DNA of 64,000 nucleotides from Pandoraea sp. ASV26 (GTDB lineage: Bacteria > Pseudomonadota > Gammaproteobacteria > Burkholderiales > Burkholderiaceae). A program made the translations under genes and the position numbers. The notes below the pieces were generated by a model, which was not told the DNA's origin, did not search any database, and was given only the letters and a program-made list of their open reading frames with translations. Below, piece after piece: positions 9,650 through 17,784 of this stretch; positions within the stretch are counted from its first letter, which is position 1; every line of letters begins with the position of its first letter. The DNA is taken from assembly GCF_016428915.1 (NCBI RefSeq), contig NZ_JAELTP010000019.1:1-64000 (forward strand), read 5' to 3'.

Positions 9650-9964
9650 ATGACCACCCAGCAACGTATCCAGCAAATCGTTACCGAACATCCCGTCGTG
9701 CTCTTCATGAAGGGCAACGCACAATTCCCGATGTGTGGCTTCTCGGGCCGCGCCGTGCAGATCCTGAAGGCCTGCGGCGTCGATAACCTGTTCACGGTGG
9801 ATGTGCTGCAAGACGAGGAAATCCGCCAGGGCGTGAAGGAATTCGCCAACTGGCCGACCATCCCCCAGCTCTACATCGGCGGTGAATTCATCGGCGGCTC
9901 GGACATCATGATGGAGATGTACCAGAGCGGCGAACTCAAGCAAGTGCTGGCTGACCTCGCGTAA
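9650..9964 (+). CDS. grxD: monothiol glutaredoxin, Grx4 type
   Basis: A 104-aa monothiol glutaredoxin with the CGFS active site (FPMCGFSGRAVQ) and the glutathione-contact motifs WPTIPQLYI and GGSDIMMEM. Proteins of this class bind a [2Fe-2S] cluster with glutathione and act in iron-sulfur cluster transfer and iron sensing, often with a BolA partner; no bolA gene is in the window. A TAAAAT hexamer at 9600-9605 could be the -10 of its own promoter in the 81-base gap after prmC. The ubiX gene follows after 10 bases. Confidence 0.95.
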   Translation: MTTQQRIQQIVTEHPVVLFMKGNAQFPMCGFSGRAVQILKACGVDNLFTVDVLQDEEIRQGVKEFANWPTIPQLYIGGEFIGGSDIMMEMYQSGELKQVLADLA

Positions 9965-9974
9965 TTCCCCCTCG

Positions 9975-10583
9975 ATGACCGTATCGACGGGAGGCCCGCG
10001 GCCCGCGCGTCTGGTCGTTGCCATTACCGGCGCGACCGGCGCGATCTATGGCGTGCGTCTGCTCGAACGACTGCGTGCGATGGGCGGCGTCGAGACCCAT
10101 CTGATGGTGTCGAGCGCGGGCTGGCTGACACTGCGTCACGAACTCGGGCTGGAACGTGCCGAGGTGCAGGCGCTGGCCGATCAGTATCACAGCGTGCGCG
10201 AGGTCGGTGCCAACATCGCCAGCGGCTCGTTCGCCACGGCGGGCATGATCGTCGCCCCCTGCTCGATGAAGACGCTCGCGAGCGTGGCACACGGGCTCTC
10301 GGACAACCTGATCGCGCGCGCCGCCGACGTCACCCTCAAGGAGCGCCGCCGCCTCGTGCTGATGGTGCGCGAAACGCCCTTCAACCTCGCGCATCTGCGC
10401 AACATGACGGCTGTCACCGAAATGGGCGGCATCGTCTACCCGCCGCTTCCCGCGTTTTACAACCGCCCGGAATCGCTCGATGCGATGGTCGACGATACGG
10501 TCGCGCGCGTGATCGACCTGTTCGGCATTGCGCCGCCTGTCTCCACCAGTTGGGACGGCCTCGGCAAAGGCGCCGAAGCCTGA
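9975..10583 (+). CDS. ubiX: flavin prenyltransferase UbiX
   Basis: A 202-aa UbiX/Pad1-type enzyme that attaches a dimethylallyl group to FMN, giving the prenylated flavin used by UbiD decarboxylases (ubiquinone synthesis or aromatic acid decarboxylation). The FMN-binding start LVVAITGATGAIYGVRLLE, the segment SMKTLASVAHGLSDNLI and the strongly conserved RRLVLMVRETPFNLAHLRNM are all present. The first nine residues are an extension of low complexity. It is the last gene of the hemA run; downstream lie short GAAGCC repeats and then a convergent gene. Confidence 0.94.
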   Translation: MTVSTGGPRPARLVVAITGATGAIYGVRLLERLRAMGGVETHLMVSSAGWLTLRHELGLERAEVQALADQYHSVREVGANIASGSFATAGMIVAPCSMKTLASVAHGLSDNLIARAADVTLKERRRLVLMVRETPFNLAHLRNMTAVTEMGGIVYPPLPAFYNRPESLDAMVDDTVARVIDLFGIAPPVSTSWDGLGKGAEA

Positions 10584-10655
10584 CGAAGCCTCAAGAAGCC
10601 GCACCAAGCCTGAACTAACCGGCGGTGAGCGCTCGCCGAGCGCCTTCGCGGCCGC

Positions 10656-11180
10656 TTACCTCACGCCGTCAACCCAGCGCTGCAATGTGTCGAGCGCCCC
10701 TTGCCACTGCCCGGCCGCCGACTCAGGCGTCTGCACGCACAATTCCAGCATGATCTCGTTCGGATCGAGCAGATAGAGGTGGTCGCCGTCGCCATGTCGC
10801 TCAACGGCGAACGGCACGTCGTAAGCGCTGAAGCGCGACTTCCACCGCTCAAGCGCCTCGAAGTCGCCCACGCGCAAGGCGACGTGATGGATCTGTGTCG
10901 CCGCGGTATCGGCATGGCCGTGCGGCGCGAGGCCGTCGCAATTGAAGAACGCCAGCGCTTCGCCCGGTGCGATCTGATAGCTCACCAGGAGATACGGCTT
11001 GCCCCACAGACGGCTCATGCCGGTCTGCGCGCCCGCAAGTGCGAAGCCCATGACGTCGACGTAGAATCGGTGGGTTAGTGTCGCGTCGTAGCTCGGATAC
11101 GCGACATGATCGATGGCCACAGGGGTCACGGGTACCGTCGACTCGACGGCAGGACTGGGGTCCAGCACGGCCTGATTCAT
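10656..11180 (-). CDS. VOC-family (glyoxalase/dioxygenase fold) protein
   Basis: A 174-aa single vicinal-oxygen-chelate protein. The beta-alpha-beta-beta-beta half-modules are visible: IDHVAYPSYDATLTHRFYVDVMGF, then IHHVALRVGDFEALERWKSRF, ending LYLLDPNEIMLELCV. Candidate metal ligands are the His of IDHVAY, the His of HHVAL and the Glu of MLELCV, as expected for a Fe/Mn/Zn enzyme such as an extradiol dioxygenase or glyoxalase. The substrate is unknown. The ATG at 11178-11180 (MNQAVLDPS) was preferred; the frame upstream of it is non-conserved. It converges with ubiX. Confidence 0.85.
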   Translation of the reverse strand: MNQAVLDPSPAVESTVPVTPVAIDHVAYPSYDATLTHRFYVDVMGFALAGAQTGMSRLWGKPYLLVSYQIAPGEALAFFNCDGLAPHGHADTAATQIHHVALRVGDFEALERWKSRFSAYDVPFAVERHGDGDHLYLLDPNEIMLELCVQTPESAAGQWQGALDTLQRWVDGVR

Positions 11181-11300
11181 CACGATCCCCCGGACAGCGA
11201 AGTGGCGGTTGACGCCAGCGTGGCCGCCGCGCAGCATGGCAACGGCATTCGGGAAACTGCGCCTGTAGTGTAGTACCGCAACCTGCGTAGCTGCAACCGA

Positions 11301-11329
11301 GTGTCAGCCAGAGCCGCATGGACTATAGT
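11301..11329 (+). promoter_or_regulatory. sigma-70-type promoter of the 97-aa protein gene
   Basis: GTGTCA at 11301-11306 and TATAGT at 11324-11329 with a 17-base spacer; the start of transcription would be near 11336, 64 bases before the ATG. Confidence 0.55.
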
Positions 11330-11399
11330 GAAAACGCCACACTTTGCGTGCCAAGCCGCATCTCCCCGTGATGTGACATGTTCGCGACCGGAGTTTGTC

Positions 11400-11693
11400 A
11401 TGGAGACCACCCTCTCGCCTGTTGTCGTCTACGCCGTAGTGACGCTGGTTTTCGTCATGCTGGTGCTCGTCGTGCCCGCCGGCGCCCGTTGGCGTCAGGT
11501 CGCGTGGCCGGCGTCGATGCCGCCGCTCTCGCCGCATCGTCCGGGAGATCTGCTCGGCACCCCGCGCACCCCCTACTGGCGCTCCCCGAACGACACGCAT
11601 GACTTACGGCGCCCGTCGTATTTCGCCACATCGGCGCGACGCGGACGTCGTCCTGCGAGCTTTCTCGCCCCACGCGATCACGAGCGGCGCTAA
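11400..11693 (+). CDS. small membrane-anchored protein of unknown function
   Basis: A 97-aa protein beginning METTLSPVVVYAVV, with one N-terminal membrane helix (about residues 7-27, VVVYAVVTLVFVMLVLVVPAG), then a basic Pro/Ser/Arg-rich cytoplasmic or periplasmic tail. The codon third positions are G/C-rich throughout, a GGAG site stands seven bases before the ATG, a 17-spaced promoter lies upstream and a strong terminator downstream. This package supports a real monocistronic gene. I do not recognise the family. Confidence 0.65.
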   Translation: METTLSPVVVYAVVTLVFVMLVLVVPAGARWRQVAWPASMPPLSPHRPGDLLGTPRTPYWRSPNDTHDLRRPSYFATSARRGRRPASFLAPRDHERR

Positions 11694-11710
11694 GTCGCCA
11701 ACGTACCTCG

Positions 11711-11777
11711 CCTGCGATCTCCATCGCAGGCTTCCTGAAAAAGGCGCCCCGCACGGTAAAACCTGCGGGGCGTTTTT
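11711..11777 (+). terminator. hairpin plus intrinsic terminator after the 97-aa gene
   Basis: First hairpin: CCTGCGAT at 11711-11718, loop CTCC, ATCGCAGG at 11723-11730. Second: CGCCCCGCA at 11745-11753 pairing with TGCGGGGCG at 11764-11772, followed by five T and a further T-rich stretch. The second is a classic intrinsic terminator. An A run at 11739-11742 lets it also serve, weakly, the minus-strand lipoprotein gene that ends at 11882. Confidence 0.85.
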
Positions 11778-11881
11778 CATCTTTTTCTGAAAGCGCATCG
11801 CTCCGTATTAATTCGGCGAATTTTCATTCATTCCGCTCTATTCGCCCGTACGCTTTTATTCAACAAAACGTCTTTCATTCA

Positions 11882-11995
11882 TCAATAGCGATAGCAACAC
11901 GGATGCCCGTAATAGCCTCCGTAATACGGACGGGCAGGCACAACAACGCACCCGGCAAGCGTGACGGCAAGCAGCGCGGCGACAACGAACTTCAT
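11882..11995 (-). CDS. 37-aa lipoprotein, Gly/Tyr-rich
   Basis: A very short gene encoding MKFVVAALLAVTLAGCVVV followed by PARPYYGGYYGHPCCYRY. The signal peptide ends in the lipobox LAGC (Cys16), so the mature lipidated peptide would have only 22 residues. An AGGAG ribosome site precedes the ATG by seven bases, and a TATAAA-like box lies further upstream near 12038. The Tyr/Gly-rich tail with a Cys-Cys pair resembles small outer-membrane lipoproteins of Burkholderiales with YYGG motifs; no role is known. The lipobox, ribosome site and base usage argue for a real gene despite its size. Confidence 0.72.
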   Translation of the reverse strand: MKFVVAALLAVTLAGCVVVPARPYYGGYYGHPCCYRY

Positions 11996-12122
11996 GATCT
12001 GACTCCTGAAAGTGGAACGTAAATCCGTTCGCCTTCTTTATATCGTCGCGCCTGTAGGAAGCCCATCACGTGTCTGTAAGCCGTGTAAGCGAACGTTGCC
12101 AAACGGGGAATGTGTCGCACTT

Positions 12123-12134
12123 TGTTACGTAACA
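12123..12134. promoter_or_regulatory. perfect 12-bp palindrome upstream of a sigma-54 promoter
   Basis: TGTTACGTAACA, a perfect dyad whose centre lies about 115 bases upstream of the transcription start predicted from the -24/-12 element at 12218. That is a usual distance for a bacterial enhancer-binding protein. The cognate regulator is unknown. Confidence 0.45.
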
Positions 12135-12217
12135 CCCAGGGCACGGGGCCGTAACATCGCGCCGACGAGTCAATCGAAAAGTCAGTAACGGCGGGGGTTC
12201 CCAGCTCTCAGCCTGTC

Positions 12218-12233
12218 TGGCACGAGGTTTGCA
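12218..12233 (+). promoter_or_regulatory. sigma-54 (-24/-12) promoter
   Basis: The sequence TGGCACGAGGTTTGCA fits the consensus TGGCACR-N4-TTGCW at every fixed position, with GG at 12219-12220 and GC at 12231-12232. The expected start is near 12244. It points into a short non-coding stretch ended by an intrinsic terminator. Confidence 0.75.
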
Positions 12234-12243
12234 TAGTGCTAAG

Positions 12244-12325
12244 CGTCGCCCTTTCAATTGCCCCGAAGCGAGCGACTTTGAGTCAAACCCTCCTCCCGTT
12301 TCAGACGCGGGGGGAGGTCTTTTTT
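12244..12325 (+). ncRNA. candidate sigma-54-dependent small RNA (about 80 nt)
   Basis: The interval between the predicted sigma-54 start and a strong terminator is about 82 bases and holds no open frame with a ribosome site. The terminator stem is CCTCCTCCCG at 12289-12298 with CGGGGGGAGG at 12308-12317 (one G-T wobble), followed by CT and six T in a row. The unpaired 5' part contains CCTTTCAATTGCCCC and a small TTTGA-G-TCAAA dyad. A short discrete transcript is the simplest reading; the alternative is a long leader of the chemoreceptor gene that is attenuated here. No known RNA family is recognised. Confidence 0.5.
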
Positions 12326-12692
12326 CCCAGTATTCCGATCCGCTGTCACGAACGATCCCGACACCGGATCGCGCCAATTTCCTGCACCGTAACCGTGCAG
12401 GCGCACACTGATCGCCTATTTCATTTACACGTTTGAAATGTATTGACGCTATAACAGCGTCGACTTCTTTCGCCATTCCTTTATCTTTAAAACCTTATTG
12501 GACGTGGCTTTCGAAGCGTTTTTACGGTTTGCCGCAAAAACAACATGCGGGTAGGCACCGATCTCAAGTTGACTTTTGCGCTGTCGTAATCGCGTCTATA
12601 AAGGACTGCGTGCCAGCTACGGGGGCTCACACAGCATCCTTTTCGTGACGGCCGCACGACACGCGCCGGGGCAAGCGTATCAGGAGAAGGTC
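12326..12692. promoter_or_regulatory. upstream region of the chemoreceptor gene
   Basis: 367 bases without a credible gene. It contains a hairpin CCTGCAC/GTGCAGG at 12381-12401, a small GACGCT/AGCGTC hairpin at 12445-12461 and a possible sigma-70 -10 (TATAAA, 12597-12602) with a weak TTTTGC -35 seventeen bases before it. I did not find a convincing sigma-28 (TAAA-N15-GCCGATAA) promoter. Confidence 0.35.
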
Positions 12693-14390
12693 ATGGAAAT
12701 CGCCACGCCTGAATTCCAGATGGAACAGCAGGAACTACAGGCTATCAGCGCCGCGCTCAATCGCGTGCAGGCTGTCATCGAATTCGACTTGCAGGGCCGC
12801 ATCCTGCACGCCAACGAAAATTTCCTGCAAACCGTGGGGTACCGGCTCGATGAAATTCAGGGTCAGCACCACCGCATGTTCTGCGAAGCCGATTACGCGG
12901 CGTCTGCCGCCTATCGCGATTTCTGGGCACGACTCGGCCGCGGCGAGTTCGACGCCGGCGAGTACAAGCGCATTGGCAAAGGCGGTCGTGAGGTGTGGAT
13001 CCGCGCGTCCTACAACCCGGTGTTCGACGCCAACGGTGTGGCGTACAAGGTCATCAAGTTCGCCACCGACATCACGGCCGATCGCGGGCGTCAGGCCGAA
13101 TTCGAAGGCAAGGTTCACGCCATGAATCTGGCGCAGGCGGTCATCGAATTCCATCTCGACGGCACCGTCATCACCGCCAACGACAACTTCCTGAAAACGC
13201 TCGGCTACTCGCTCGACGAGATTCGTGGCAAGCACCATCGTCTGTTTTGCGAGCCGGAATACGCCGCCTCGCAGGCGTATCACGATTTCTGGGCGAAGCT
13301 CAATCGCGGCGAGTTCGACGCAGGCCGCTACAAGCGCGTGGGACGCGGTGGCCGCGACGTCTGGATTCAGGCGACATACAACCCGATCTTCGACGCGAAC
13401 GGACGCCCTTACAAGGTCGTGAAATTCGCCACCGACATCACGCAGCAAGTCGAGCTGGAAGCGAGCGTGAAGCGCCGTGCCGAAGAGGATCAGCGCAAGG
13501 TGGCCTTGCTGCTCGACACGGTCAACCGTGCGGCCGCGGGCGACCTGACCGGGGAGATCGCCGTCTCCGGCACCGACCCCATCGACCAGTTGGCCGACGG
13601 CATTCGTCACATGATGGACGATCTGCGCGGCGTGATCGGCAAGGTAGTCAATTCGGCGAGCGAGTTCTCCGGCGCGTCGCGCGACATTGCCGATCGCGCC
13701 AATACGGTGGCCAGCGGCGCTCAGGCACTCGGCGCGACAGTCGAAGAGATGAATGCGTCCATCGAGGAACTCACCGCGTCGATCAACTCGATTGCCGACA
13801 ACACCAAGGGAGCGGACCAACTCGCCAAGTCGACACAGCAGGAGGCCGAAACCGGCGCAAGGGCCATCTCCCGCTCCGTCGAGGCCATGGAGCTGATCAA
13901 CAAGTCGTCGGAAGACATCAGCGAGATCGTGAAGGTGATCGGCGAGATCGCCGGGCAGACCAACCTGCTGGCGTTCAACGCGGCCATCGAGGCCGCGCGT
14001 GCGGGCGAACACGGGCTTGGCTTCTCGGTCGTGGCCGACGAAGTGCGCAAGCTCGCCGAACGCTCCTCGCAGGCCACGAAGGAGATCTCCAAGCTCATCA
14101 ACGAGTCGACCAAACGCGTGGCTCAGGGCACCGAAGTGTCGCGTCAGGCAGGTGAAGCCTTCGAGAAGATCGTGGGCGGCGTGTCGCGCACCACGCAAGC
14201 GATCTCGGAAATTTCGTGTGCCGCCGAAGAGCAGCTCGTCGCCGCGCGCGAAGTGAGCCTCGCCATTCAGCACGTCGCGGAAGAGACCGAAAAGTCCGCA
14301 AGCGCGTGCGAGACGATCGCCCAGGCGACGACCGGCCTCAATCAGGGCGCAAAGGAACTCGATCGCACGGTAGCGCGATTCAAGGTGTAG
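12693..14390 (+). CDS. soluble PAS-PAS methyl-accepting chemotaxis protein
   Basis: A 565-aa chemoreceptor without any membrane helix. Order: a short N-terminal helix, PAS 1 (about residues 26-128), PAS 2 (about 148-250), a HAMP-like segment (about 285-330) and the helical MCP signalling domain, whose hairpin tip [24 protein letters not shown] and then [15 protein letters not shown] is nearly canonical. The two PAS domains are 74 of 103 residues identical, spaced exactly 122 codons apart, so they are a recent duplication. This is the BdlA-like cytoplasmic type thought to sense redox, oxygen or a ligand through PAS cofactors. It ends TVARFKV without the NWETF-type CheR-tethering pentapeptide. 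The ATG at 12693 follows AGGAGAAGG. It starts a chemotaxis gene group. Confidence 0.93.
   Translation: MEIATPEFQMEQQELQAISAALNRVQAVIEFDLQGRILHANENFLQTVGYRLDEIQGQHHRMFCEADYAASAAYRDFWARLGRGEFDAGEYKRIGKGGREVWIRASYNPVFDANGVAYKVIKFATDITADRGRQAEFEGKVHAMNLAQAVIEFHLDGTVITANDNFLKTLGYSLDEIRGKHHRLFCEPEYAASQAYHDFWAKLNRGEFDAGRYKRVGRGGRDVWIQATYNPIFDANGRPYKVVKFATDITQQVELEASVKRRAEEDQRKVALLLDTVNRAAAGDLTGEIAVSGTDPIDQLADGIRHMMDDLRGVIGKVVNSASEFSGASRDIADRANTVASGAQALGATVEEMNASIEELTASINSIADNTKGADQLAKSTQQEAETGARAISRSVEAMELINKSSEDISEIVKVIGEIAGQTNLLAFNAAIEAARAGEHGLGFSVVADEVRKLAERSSQATKEISKLINESTKRVAQGTEVSRQAGEAFEKIVGGVSRTTQAISEISCAAEEQLVAAREVSLAIQHVAEETEKSASACETIAQATTGLNQGAKELDRTVARFKV
12768..13442 (+). repeat. internal duplication encoding tandem PAS domains
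   Basis: Two copies of about 309 bases, at 12768-13076 and 13134-13442, begin CAGGC(T/G)GTCATCGAATTC and both encode QAVIEF through KFATDIT. Offset is 366 bases (122 codons). Protein identity counted by eye is 74 of 103. Confidence 0.85.
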
Positions 14391-14528
14391 GCCTGGGTGT
14401 AGGCACCACCCGGCAGCGACGGCGGGCCCCGGCCCCGGTCGTTCGCCGGTATCGTCCGGTATCGTCCGGTTCCGGCCGACCGCGCCGCACCGGACCCAAC
14501 GTCCGCCAGTCCGCCAAGAGGGCCCGAT

Positions 14529-15371
14529 ATGGAAATCGAAGCCGACGCCGATCCCGGTACCCAGCAGGCGCTCCTGCGTGCTGTGCACCGGCACACCGGA
14601 ATCTCGATGAACGAGAAGAAGTGGACGATGTTGCAAGGCCGCCTGCGCCCGCGTCTGCGCGCGCTCTCGCTGTCGTGCTACCGCGACTATCTCGCGCTGC
14701 TCGAGAACACACCGGATGAAGTGCGCAACTTCGTGAATCTGGTCACCACGAACGAAACCACGTTCTTTCGCACCCCGCGTGTCTGGGACTATTTCGCACA
14801 ACACTATCTGCCGCGCTGGCATGCCGCCAATCCCGGACGGACCTTCCGGATGTGGTCGGCCGCCGCCTCGTCCGGCGAGGAGCCCTACTCGACGGCCATG
14901 ATCTGCGAGGAATTCCGGGCGCGGCATACGGGCTTCCAGTACCAGATCATGGCGACCGACATTTCAAGTCAGGTGCTGGCCGTCGCCATGGCAGGCAACT
15001 ACGGCGGACGCAGTATCGACGCGCTCCGGCAGCAGCGCCCAGCCATGCTGGCGAAGTACTTCCGCCCGAGCGCCGGCGGCCTTACCGTGTCGCCGGAATT
15101 GCGCGCGCACATCACGTTTGCCGAGCACAACCTGTATCAACGCATGGCACGTCGCGAGGCGTTCGATCTCGTGATGCTGCGCAACGTACTGATCTATTTC
15201 GAAGCGGCCGATCAGGAACGCGTTCTCGAGAACGTACGCCGCACGCTTGCCCCCGAGGGCGTGCTGATCGTCGGGGAATCCGAGTCGCTCGCGCGGCTCT
15301 CGACCGGCTATCAGTTCGAGCAACCGCTCATCTACCGGAATCAGGGAGCGTCAAATGGGGCCGTCGCATGA
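14529..15371 (+). CDS. cheR: chemotaxis protein methyltransferase CheR
   Basis: A 280-aa SAM-dependent methyltransferase that methylates receptor glutamates for adaptation. An N-terminal helical domain (residues 10-75) precedes the Rossmann domain with FVNLVTTNETTFFRTP, the SAM motif MWSAAASSGEEPYSTAM, MATDIS and LRNVLIYF, all standard CheR landmarks. The ATG at 14529 follows a run of short CCGGT repeats that fill the 138 bases after the receptor gene. It overlaps the next gene (cheD) by 17 bases, indicating a single transcript. No CheB methylesterase is nearby. Confidence 0.94.
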   Translation: MEIEADADPGTQQALLRAVHRHTGISMNEKKWTMLQGRLRPRLRALSLSCYRDYLALLENTPDEVRNFVNLVTTNETTFFRTPRVWDYFAQHYLPRWHAANPGRTFRMWSAAASSGEEPYSTAMICEEFRARHTGFQYQIMATDISSQVLAVAMAGNYGGRSIDALRQQRPAMLAKYFRPSAGGLTVSPELRAHITFAEHNLYQRMARREAFDLVMLRNVLIYFEAADQERVLENVRRTLAPEGVLIVGESESLARLSTGYQFEQPLIYRNQGASNGAVA

Positions 15372-15882
15372 CATTCAGGTGTTGATGGGCGAGGTGCGCA
15401 TCGGGCGCGGCGAAGACGTGCTGCGCGCCACCCTCGGCTCGTGTGTGGGCATCGCACTGATGTGGCGCGCGCGCGGCCTTTACGGACTCGCGCACTGCCT
15501 GTTGCCCGAGGCGCCGAATCCCACCCTCGCCATCGGCGCGAAGTACGTGACGCAGGCGGTGCCTTCGCTGCTCGCGCTCATGAAGGTCGACGGCGCACGT
15601 CGCAGCGAGATCGAAGCCGTGATCGCAGGCGGCGGCAACATGATGCCGCATCAGCCGCCCGCCAGGCACGGGCTGATCGGTGTGGCCAACGCCAAGATGG
15701 CGCAAGCGCTGATTGCCGAGACCGGTATTCCGATCGTGCACGTCGAGGTCGGCGGCGAGATCGGACGGCAACTGACCATCGACTGCGCGCACCACGCGTT
15801 CTATGTGCGCGCGATCGGCTCCAACGGGGGCGCTGCGGTGCCGCGTCGCCCCGCGCTTCGACTCGTGGGACGGGAATCATGA
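15355..15882 (+). CDS. cheD: chemoreceptor glutamine deamidase CheD
   Basis: A 175-aa deamidase that converts receptor glutamines to glutamates. The thiol-protease-like active site is intact: Cys30 in TLGSCVGIAL and His47 in LAHCLLP. The GGG(N)MM and IGVANAKMAQ segments are also typical. The ATG at 15355 follows GGGAGCG and lies inside the cheR tail. The stop codon overlaps the start of the downstream CheW-repeat gene (ATGA). Co-translation with cheR and the receptor gene supports one adaptation module. Confidence 0.94.
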   Translation: MGPSHDIQVLMGEVRIGRGEDVLRATLGSCVGIALMWRARGLYGLAHCLLPEAPNPTLAIGAKYVTQAVPSLLALMKVDGARRSEIEAVIAGGGNMMPHQPPARHGLIGVANAKMAQALIAETGIPIVHVEVGGEIGRQLTIDCAHHAFYVRAIGSNGGAAVPRRPALRLVGRES

Positions 15883-17726
15883 ATGCACGCACGCCGGGAT
15901 TTCCCTTTTTGCACCGCGATGCCATCGCCGGCACGACCGTGCTGCCGCCTACGGTGTCGCCTTATCGGGGATATGCGAGCTTCGGGCACGATGCCGAGGC
16001 AGGCGTGGCCGGCTACGGCAGGGCCGCCGGGGCGACGTCCACGCGCATGCGCGACACGCCCTCCCGCAGCGGTCCTGCGGCGCAGGCATCGCCGGCGGAT
16101 GCGTCACCGTCCGAGCGCCATGCCGAGACCCGGGATCGCCCTGCCAACACCGTAGCCGCGCCCAAAGCCCCTGCACCGCGCGCCACGACGCCCGACGACA
16201 TCGAGGTCTTCGGCTCATTTCATCTGGGCGACGTGGAGTTCGCGCTGCCCATCGCGGCGTTGCAGGAGGTGGTCAATTATCCGGAACGCATCACCCCGGT
16301 ACCGCTTTCGCCCCCCTTCCTGCTGGGCCTGTTCAATCTGCGCGGCACGCTCATCCCCATCGTCGATCTGAAGCCCTTGCTGGTCATCACCCGGGATGCC
16401 GCGACCCGGCCCGTGGCCGTGGCCGAGAAAATCGCCATCGTCGACGTCGACGGCGTACGCGTGGGGCTGCTCTTCGACGCAACGAGCGAGATCCTGCGCG
16501 TGCGCGCCTCGCAACGTACCGGGTTTGAATACGACCCGTCGCACACTGCGCCACAGGTCGTGTCAGGCGCCATCAAACTCGACGGCGGCGATCGCATTCT
16601 CCAGATCCTCGCACCGGGTGCGCTCGTGCACATCGAGAACATGCCGCAGTTGCTCGCGCGTCAGGCACTCACCGCGCCGCAGCGCCGCCAACAACGCCAG
16701 CGCTTGCAGTGCGTATCGTTCACGGTCGAGCACTCGCGCCTCGCGCTGCCGATGAGCGCGATTCGCGAAATCATCCGCATCCCCGAATTGCAGAACTCAG
16801 CGCTCGCCAGCGTGTTCTGCGTCGGCATGCTCAGTTTGCGCGGCACCGTCGTGCCGGTCATCGACTTCGCGCACTTCCTCGGCTTGCATGCGAGTCGCCC
16901 GGAGGCCGACATTGCCGGCACGCCCTCGGACCCGCGTCGCATCCTGATCGTCAAGCAGGAAGATGTGCACTTCGGCCTGCTGGTCGACGCCGTGGACAGC
17001 ATCGTGACGTACTTCGCCGACGAGTTGCTCGCCATGCCGTCCTTCAGCGCCTCTCACGCGCAACTCTTCTCGGGCTGCATCACGCGCGAGCAGGCCGATG
17101 ACATCGTGCTGCTCAACGCCGACGAACTCTTCACGCATTCGCAAGTGCTCGAACTCACGCGCGGGCATCGCGAACTGTATCGCGAGACGGACCACGTTCA
17201 GCGCGCGAAGGCAGGCGAGTCGGCCGTGCACGGTACCAGGGCGAAGTCGTTGCGCGGCACGCGTCACGCCTACGTGTCGTTCCGCCTGCAACACATGCTC
17301 GCGGTGCGTCTCGATCAGTTGCGCGAGATCATCCACGACTCGCCCGACGTCATGCCTGCCCCGGGCGCGCCGCCGTTCGTGTGCGGCATGCTCAATCTGC
17401 GGCGCGAACTGGTGACCATCATCGACCTGCGTGCGTTGTACGGCATGCCATCGCAGGAGGACGCGCAAGCGCGCAAGATCCTCGTGATCGAACACGGCAA
17501 GGACAAGTTCGGTTTGCTCGTCGATGCCATCGAGAACATCGTCACGCTCGACGAGGCCGACAAGCTGCCGGTGCCCGCCATGCTGCTCGGGCGCGCGACC
17601 CACGAGATGCGCAACGACATGCGTGAAGCCGTGGAGTTGCCTGCGGCGGACGGCACAGCACGCACGGCCATGCTGCTTGATCTGCAACCGCTCAAGACGC
17701 GGCTGGAGACAGCGCTGGCACAGTAA
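15879..17726 (+). CDS. triple CheW-domain scaffold protein
   Basis: A 615-aa protein consisting of a low-complexity N-terminus (about residues 1-105) and three CheW-like domains in series. Domain 1 starts near FGSFHLGDVEFALPIAALQE and includes LLGLFNLRGTLIPIVDL. Domain 2 starts near CVSFTVEHSRLALPMSAIRE with VGMLSLRGTVVPVIDF. Domain 3 starts near YVSFRLQHMLAVRLDQLRE with CGMLNLRRELVTIIDL. CheW normally is a single domain linking receptors to the kinase CheA; a three-headed version could cross-link several receptor trimers or kinases. The ATG overlaps the cheD stop. No cheA or cheY lies in the window. Confidence 0.9.
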   Translation: MNARTPGFPFLHRDAIAGTTVLPPTVSPYRGYASFGHDAEAGVAGYGRAAGATSTRMRDTPSRSGPAAQASPADASPSERHAETRDRPANTVAAPKAPAPRATTPDDIEVFGSFHLGDVEFALPIAALQEVVNYPERITPVPLSPPFLLGLFNLRGTLIPIVDLKPLLVITRDAATRPVAVAEKIAIVDVDGVRVGLLFDATSEILRVRASQRTGFEYDPSHTAPQVVSGAIKLDGGDRILQILAPGALVHIENMPQLLARQALTAPQRRQQRQRLQCVSFTVEHSRLALPMSAIREIIRIPELQNSALASVFCVGMLSLRGTVVPVIDFAHFLGLHASRPEADIAGTPSDPRRILIVKQEDVHFGLLVDAVDSIVTYFADELLAMPSFSASHAQLFSGCITREQADDIVLLNADELFTHSQVLELTRGHRELYRETDHVQRAKAGESAVHGTRAKSLRGTRHAYVSFRLQHMLAVRLDQLREIIHDSPDVMPAPGAPPFVCGMLNLRRELVTIIDLRALYGMPSQEDAQARKILVIEHGKDKFGLLVDAIENIVTLDEADKLPVPAMLLGRATHEMRNDMREAVELPAADGTARTAMLLDLQPLKTRLETALAQ

Positions 17727-17784
17727 TCGAAGGCGAAGCTCAGGGAGCGTTGTTTTGTGTAGTGCCGGCGCGAGACGCGCGCCG

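Noticed and set aside
12066-12476. 136-aa minus-strand frame across the sigma-54 promoter region
   Set aside because: It spans the promoter and the terminator hairpin and has no protein-like features; the regulatory reading explains the sequence better.
12326-12692. Sigma-28 (flagellar) promoter for the chemoreceptor
   Set aside because: No TAAA-N15-GCCGATAA-like sequence is present at a sensible distance.
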